A stretch of 64,000 nt of DNA from Bradyrhizobium viridifuturi (GTDB lineage Bacteria > Pseudomonadota > Alphaproteobacteria > Rhizobiales > Xanthobacteraceae), in the NCBI RefSeq assembly GCF_001238275.1, contig NZ_LGTB01000039.1:1-64000 (forward strand). The letters are read 5' to 3'. The notes below the pieces were generated by a model. That model did not search any database, was not told the DNA's origin, and saw only the letters and a program-made list of their open reading frames with translations. The position numbers and the translations under genes are program-made. Shown in pieces: positions 60,213 to 64,000 of the stretch (its first letter is position 1; every line of letters starts with the position of its first letter).

Positions 60213-61162
60213 TCAAGCCGCGGTCTGGGCCGCCGCCCGCGCGTGACGGCGGATGGTCTGCGGCGGCTGTCCCAGCACCCGCAGGAACGCCCGCCGCATC
60301 CGCTCGCGGTCGGCAAAGCCAGTCTCGCCGGCAATTTCGTCCATCGAATGCGGCCGTCACCGATCAGCTCGCGCGCCGCCTCGACCCGCAGCTGCTCGAT
60401 CGCCTTGGCCGGGGACTGGCCGGTCTCGGCGCGGAAGGCACGGCTGAACTGGCGCGGGCTGAGCCGCGCGACCTCGGCCAATTCCTCCACCGACAGCTCG
60501 TTGCGCAGATGCGCCTTGGCGTAATTGAGCGCGTTCTGCACCCGGTCGGATTTCGGCGCGAGCTCGAGCAGCGCCGAGAATTGCGACTGTCCGCCGGTGC
60601 GGCGGTGGTAGACGACGAGCTTGCGCGCCACCGAGCGCGCGACCTCGACGCCGAGATCATGTTCGATCATCGCCAGCGCCAGGTCGATCGTCGCGGTCAT
60701 GCCGGCGGAGGTCCAGATCGGGCCGTCGGTGATGTAGATGCGGTCCTGCTCGACCTTGAGCCTCGGAAACCGGGCCTGCAACTCGGCCGCGAATTGCCAG
60801 TGCGTGGAGACGCGGCGGCCATCGAGCAGGCCCGCCTCAGCCAGCGAGAAGGCGCCGATGCAGGGCGCGGCGATCCGCTGCGATGCCGTCACGGCGCGGC
60901 GAATGTAGTCGATCAATTTCGGCGACGCCGGATGCAGCTCGTGGCCGGCGCCGATGAACAGCGTGTCGAAGCTGCGCTCGCCGAAGGCTTCGGTTTCGAC
61001 ATTGAAGCCGGCGGACGACCGCACCGGGCCGCCATTCTCCGACAGCAGCGTCACCTCGTAGAACTGCTCGCCGGCGATCAGATTGGCAACCTCGAAGGCG
61101 GTGATGGCGGTGAAGCCCATCACCTGGAATTCCGGAAAAACGACGAAGCCGATCTCCTGCAT
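60213..61162 (-). CDS. GlxA family transcriptional regulator, one-base frameshift
   Basis: Regulator with an N-terminal DJ-1/PfpI-like domain (IGFVVFPEFQVMGFTAITAF; CIGAFSLAEAGLLDGRRVST) and a C-terminal AraC-type DNA-binding domain (LSVEELAEVARLSPRQFSRA, then FRAETGQSPAKAIEQLRVEA). The frame breaks after IGDGR. With one base restored near 60343 it continues HSMDEIAGETGFADRERMRR and ends QTAA at 60213, completing the second helix-turn-helix. The start MQEIGFVVFPEFQ is at 61162. It is divergent from an SDR gene, which it may control. Confidence 0.88.
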
Positions 61163-61290
61163 GGAACTCTCCAACGGCGATAATCGATGTCCTAAAAAGG
61201 TGTATATATGACATTTGAGACATACAAGGGGCTCTGTAAAACCTGACCTGCGGCCAAAACCGGCCGTCCAGGGTCAAACAGGAGACCAAC

Positions 61291-62094
61291 ATGACCAAGT
61301 CAGCCAAAGGAACGGCGCTCGTGACCGGTGCGTCGTCCGGAATCGGTGCCATCTATGCGGACCGGCTCGCACGGCGTGGCTACGATCTGATCCTCGTCGC
61401 ACGCAATCGCGAGCGCCTCGATGGGCTCGCCAAGCGTCTCGCGGCGGAGACAGGCCGATCGATCGAGATCGTTGCCGCCGACCTCAGCAAGCGCGCCGAC
61501 GTTTCGCGGATCGAATCCATTCTGCGCGACAATGCCGGCATCAGCGTGCTGGTGAACAATGCCGGCGTCGGCGCCACCGCGCCGCTGCTCGCATCCGACG
61601 TCGACAAGATGAGCGACATGATCGCGCTCAATGTCGACGCCTTGATGCGCCTGACCTATGCGGCGGTGCCGGGGCTCGTCGCGCGCGGCGGCGGCACCAT
61701 CGTCAACATCGCCTCGGTCGTCGGCGTCCAGCCCGAGCTGCTCAACGGCGTCTACGGCGGCAGCAAGGCCTTCGTGCTGGCGCTGACGCACTCGCTGCAG
61801 CACGAGCTGAAGGACAAGAACATCCGGGTCCAGGCCGTGCTGCCCGGCGCCACGGCCACCGAGTTCTGGGACATCGCCGGTACGCCGGTCGCGCATCTGC
61901 CCGGCGAGATCGTGATGAAGGCCGAGGACATGGTCGATGCCGCGCTTGCCGGCCTCGACCAGGGCGAGGTCTTCACCGTGCCGTCGCTGCCGGAGGCTGC
62001 GGATTGGCAGGCCTATGAGGCCGCCCGCCAGAAGCTGATGCCGAACCTGTCGCGCAGCGCGCCCGCGGCGCGCTACGGGGTGAAGGCTGCCTGA
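61291..62094 (+). CDS. SDR family oxidoreductase
   Basis: A 267-residue short-chain dehydrogenase. The cofactor motif is ALVTGASSGIGAIYADRLAR, then LVNNAGVG. The catalytic YxxxK unit is YGGSKAF, with IVNIASVVG holding the Ser. The classical form is NADP(H)-preferring when an Arg follows the second strand, as in VARNRERL here. Substrate unknown. Divergent from the GlxA-type regulator with 128 bp between starts. Confidence 0.9.
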   Translation: MTKSAKGTALVTGASSGIGAIYADRLARRGYDLILVARNRERLDGLAKRLAAETGRSIEIVAADLSKRADVSRIESILRDNAGISVLVNNAGVGATAPLLASDVDKMSDMIALNVDALMRLTYAAVPGLVARGGGTIVNIASVVGVQPELLNGVYGGSKAFVLALTHSLQHELKDKNIRVQAVLPGATATEFWDIAGTPVAHLPGEIVMKAEDMVDAALAGLDQGEVFTVPSLPEAADWQAYEAARQKLMPNLSRSAPAARYGVKAA

Positions 62095-62105
62095 GACCTG
62101 CGCAA

Positions 62106-62144
62106 TTGCGTCCCGCAGCGGCCAACGCGCGCTGCGGGACGCAA
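62106..62144 (+). terminator. Strong hairpin after the SDR gene
   Basis: TTGCGTCCCGCAGCG and CGCTGCGGGACGCAA form a perfect 15-bp stem with a 9-base loop, 11 bp past the SDR stop. Only a short T-stretch follows (CCATTT). It is the longest perfect stem seen in the window. Confidence 0.55.
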
Positions 62145-62194
62145 CCATTTGAGTTCCTGATTGTTAGTGCTGGGAACCTCAAGCGGGCAGGCGA

Positions 62195-63349
62195 ATGGCT
62201 GAAGACGTTGGACTGACCACGGGCATCGCGCACCACGGCGCCGCGCGGCTGCCTTCCGTCGACATCGACAGCTTCAACATCGAGCTGAAGGACGACGAGG
62301 GCTTTCTCGGCGATCGCGCCTCCAAGGGCGCGTTCCGCAAGATCTTCGACCGCTGGCGCAAGCCGCTGCGCAAATCCGGCGAGGACCCGTTCGGCGACGA
62401 GCCGTCCGACAAGATCAGCAAGAAGAAGCTCGACGAGATGCTGGTCGGCGATGACACCGAAGCCTCCGCGGTTGTGCACAGCGCGATCGAGGAGTTTGCC
62501 CAGGAGCTCGCCTATGTGACGCGGCGCTTCCTCAACACCAAGGCCTGGGCCAAGACCGAGCGCATCGTGGTCGGCGGCGGCTTCCGCGACTCCAGGCTCG
62601 GCGAGCTCGCGATCGCGCGAACCGACATCATCCTGAAGTCGGAGGATTTCAAGGTCGATTTGGTGCCGATCCGCTTCCATCCCGACGATGCCGGGCTGAT
62701 CGGCACGCTGCATCTGGCGCCATCGTGGATTTTCGAGGCCCATGACGGCATGCTCGCGGTCGACATCGGCGGCACCAATATCCGCTGCGGCGTCGTCGAG
62801 ACGCGCTGGAAGAAAGCGCCGGATCTGTCCAAGGCGACGGTCTGGAAATCGGAGCTGTGGCGTCACGCCGATGACGAGCCGACGCGCGAGGGCGCGGTGA
62901 AGCGGCTGGTGAAGATGCTGAAGGATTTGATCACGGCCGCCGAGAAGGAGAATCTCAAGCTCGCGCCGTTCATCGGCATCGCCTGTCCCGGCGTCATCAA
63001 GGAGGACGGCGGAATCGAGAAGGGCGCGCAGAACCTGCCCGGCAATTGGGAGAGCAGCAAGTTCAACCTGCCGGCGAGCCTGGTCGAGGCGATCCCGCAG
63101 ATCGGCGATCATGATACCGCGATCGTGATGCACAATGACGGCGTGGCGCAGGGGCTGGCCGAGGTTCCGTTCATGCAGGATGTCACGCGCTGGGGCGTGC
63201 TGACCATCGGAACCGGGCTCGGCAATGCCCGCTACACCAATCGCAGGAAAGACAACGGCAAGGGTGAGAAGAAGACCGAGAAAGACAAGAACGTCGAGGG
63301 CGACAACGGTGAGAAAAAGGCCAAGAAAGCCAAGAAGGCCGACGCCTGA
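62195..63349 (+). CDS. ROK-family protein with circularly permuted motif order
   Basis: A 384-residue sugar-kinase-like protein. ROK kinases normally open with DIGGT and close with IVxGGG and GLxGAA. Here IVVGGG is at 124-129 and DDAGLIGTLHLA at 164-175, both before MLAVDIGGTNIRCG at 187-199. After that come ACPGV (263-267), NLPGNW (280-285), the catalytic-Asp type motif HNDGVAQG (313-320) and GTGLGNARY (339-347). The protein ends in a 35-residue Lys/Glu tail. The usual ROK zinc-cysteine motif is missing. The phosphate-binding and catalytic residues are all present, so kinase activity is plausible; the substrate is unknown. Confidence 0.82.
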   Translation: MAEDVGLTTGIAHHGAARLPSVDIDSFNIELKDDEGFLGDRASKGAFRKIFDRWRKPLRKSGEDPFGDEPSDKISKKKLDEMLVGDDTEASAVVHSAIEEFAQELAYVTRRFLNTKAWAKTERIVVGGGFRDSRLGELAIARTDIILKSEDFKVDLVPIRFHPDDAGLIGTLHLAPSWIFEAHDGMLAVDIGGTNIRCGVVETRWKKAPDLSKATVWKSELWRHADDEPTREGAVKRLVKMLKDLITAAEKENLKLAPFIGIACPGVIKEDGGIEKGAQNLPGNWESSKFNLPASLVEAIPQIGDHDTAIVMHNDGVAQGLAEVPFMQDVTRWGVLTIGTGLGNARYTNRRKDNGKGEKKTEKDKNVEGDNGEKKAKKAKKADA

Positions 63350-63516
63350 AGATTTCCTCCGTGGTCATACGGCCTGGGATCGCGCGGTAAGGTTGATCGG
63401 TTAGGTTAAGATCGGCTTCGCATTGCCGATCCAGCGGGCGCCGCTACCGTGGGCCGTGTCGCTCCCGCCGACCGGCGAAGCCGCACTTCCCGGCCAGCAA
63501 TACTAAAAAGCGGCAC

Positions 63517-63551
63517 GGGACCGCCAGTTTTTGTCGCGTCCTGGCGGTCCC
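63517..63551. terminator. Hairpin between convergent ROK and hydrolase genes
   Basis: GGGACCGCCAG and CTGGCGGTCCC form an 11-bp stem with a 13-base loop (TTTTTGTCGCGTC), 8 bp past the hydrolase stop on the - strand. No T-run follows, but its position suits an mRNA 3' boundary for both genes. Confidence 0.5.
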
Positions 63552-63559
63552 ACCACTTT

Positions 63560-64000
63560 CTACCTCCAATTGATCCGCTCGAAGAAGCCGGCGATCTCCG
63601 CGGCTGCGCGATCGGGGTCCTCGCGATGCGGGAAATGCCCGACATCGGGAAACATCGCGAGATCCAGGTTGGAGAAGGTCTCGCCCAGCCGGTCGGTCCA
63701 TGAGTAAGGAAACAGCGGGTCGTGTTCGGCCCAGCGGATGCAGGTCGGCACCGTGATCGGCGGCAGCACGGGCGCTTCCCCTTGCATCATCTTCACGCGC
63801 CCCGCGTGTGAGGCGCGATAATGAGCGAAGCCTCCGGCGAGGTTGCCCGGCTTGAAGAAATTGTCGGCAAAATCCTCGATCACGTCGTCGAACGCCGCCT
63901 TGCGGTGCGACCAATTGTGCAGGAAATGACCGATGTAGGTGCGGCAGCTCTCCCTGGTAGCGCCGACCAGCGCGGGCGCCATCTCCATCTGGTGGAACGA
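63560..64000 (-). CDS. Alpha/beta hydrolase, C-terminal part
   Basis: The frame enters from the right edge (SFHQMEMAPALV) and ends at 63560, so the N-terminal part with the nucleophile elbow is outside the window. The visible 147 residues have the cap region and the C-terminal catalytic elements of the haloalkane dehalogenase/epoxide hydrolase-type fold: PTCIRWAEHDPLFPYSWTDR with the acidic residue, and MFPDVGHFPHREDP with the catalytic His. Substrate unknown. Confidence 0.8.
   Translation of the reverse strand, partial: SFHQMEMAPALVGATRESCRTYIGHFLHNWSHRKAAFDDVIEDFADNFFKPGNLAGGFAHYRASHAGRVKMMQGEAPVLPPITVPTCIRWAEHDPLFPYSWTDRLGETFSNLDLAMFPDVGHFPHREDPDRAAAEIAGFFERINWR

Overview
The window looks like chromosomal backbone of a Bradyrhizobium-type alphaproteobacterium (Hyphomicrobiales). 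The basis is very high GC, an alphaproteobacterial housekeeping gene order, a separate atpHAGDC cluster, a TCA cluster ordered mdh-sucC-sucD-sucA-sucB-lpdA, and several families of short palindromic intergenic repeats that I recognise as common in Bradyrhizobium. I see no rRNA, tRNA, CRISPR array, insertion sequence, prophage or symbiosis gene. Layout, left to right. 1-6.5 kb: dapF (lysine and peptidoglycan), mtaB (tRNA modification), ftsY (SRP receptor) and yciB on +, with a DUF2336 gene and an RluA-type pseudouridine synthase on -. 7-10 kb: the cytochrome c maturation operon ccmABCDG on -, divergent from acnA. 13-20.8 kb: a DUF1223 gene, a 540-bp gap with a candidate small RNA, DUF2794, a Bax-inhibitor-1 protein, an ABC exporter pair and a divergent arylesterase, then thpR and zapE. 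22-33.5 kb: mdh-sucC-(DUF1579)-sucD-sucA-sucB-(SDR)-lpdA, which covers fumarate-side and 2-oxoglutarate-side TCA enzymes and the shared E3. 33.6-38.5 kb: DUF4337, xerC, priA, rlpA. 39-44 kb: F1-ATP synthase atpHAGDC. 44.3-45.7 kb: a decayed adenylate cyclase and an AraC-type regulator. 45.8-60 kb: a long - strand housekeeping series read rplU-rpmA-GNAT-MaoC-obgE-proB-proA-nadD-rsfS-rlmH-envC-ctpA-divergent deacetylase-rppH-rppH, with one + strand EamA transporter inside. 60-64 kb: a GlxA-type regulator divergent from an SDR, a ROK-family protein, and the end of an alpha/beta hydrolase. The most important caveat is sequence quality. At least nine genes, including sucD, xerC and the normally essential obgE, are broken by what looks like a single missing base (one shows the opposite frame change) in GC-rich runs. 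In sucB two nearby indels cancel out and scramble about 13 residues. I read these as sequencing or assembly errors rather than true pseudogenes. The most interesting biological observations are a ROK-type protein whose conserved motifs occur in circularly permuted order (62195-63349), an orphan intrinsic terminator on the - strand at about 14050 that points to an unannotated small RNA, and a sigma70-like promoter followed by an attenuator-like hairpin in front of rplU.
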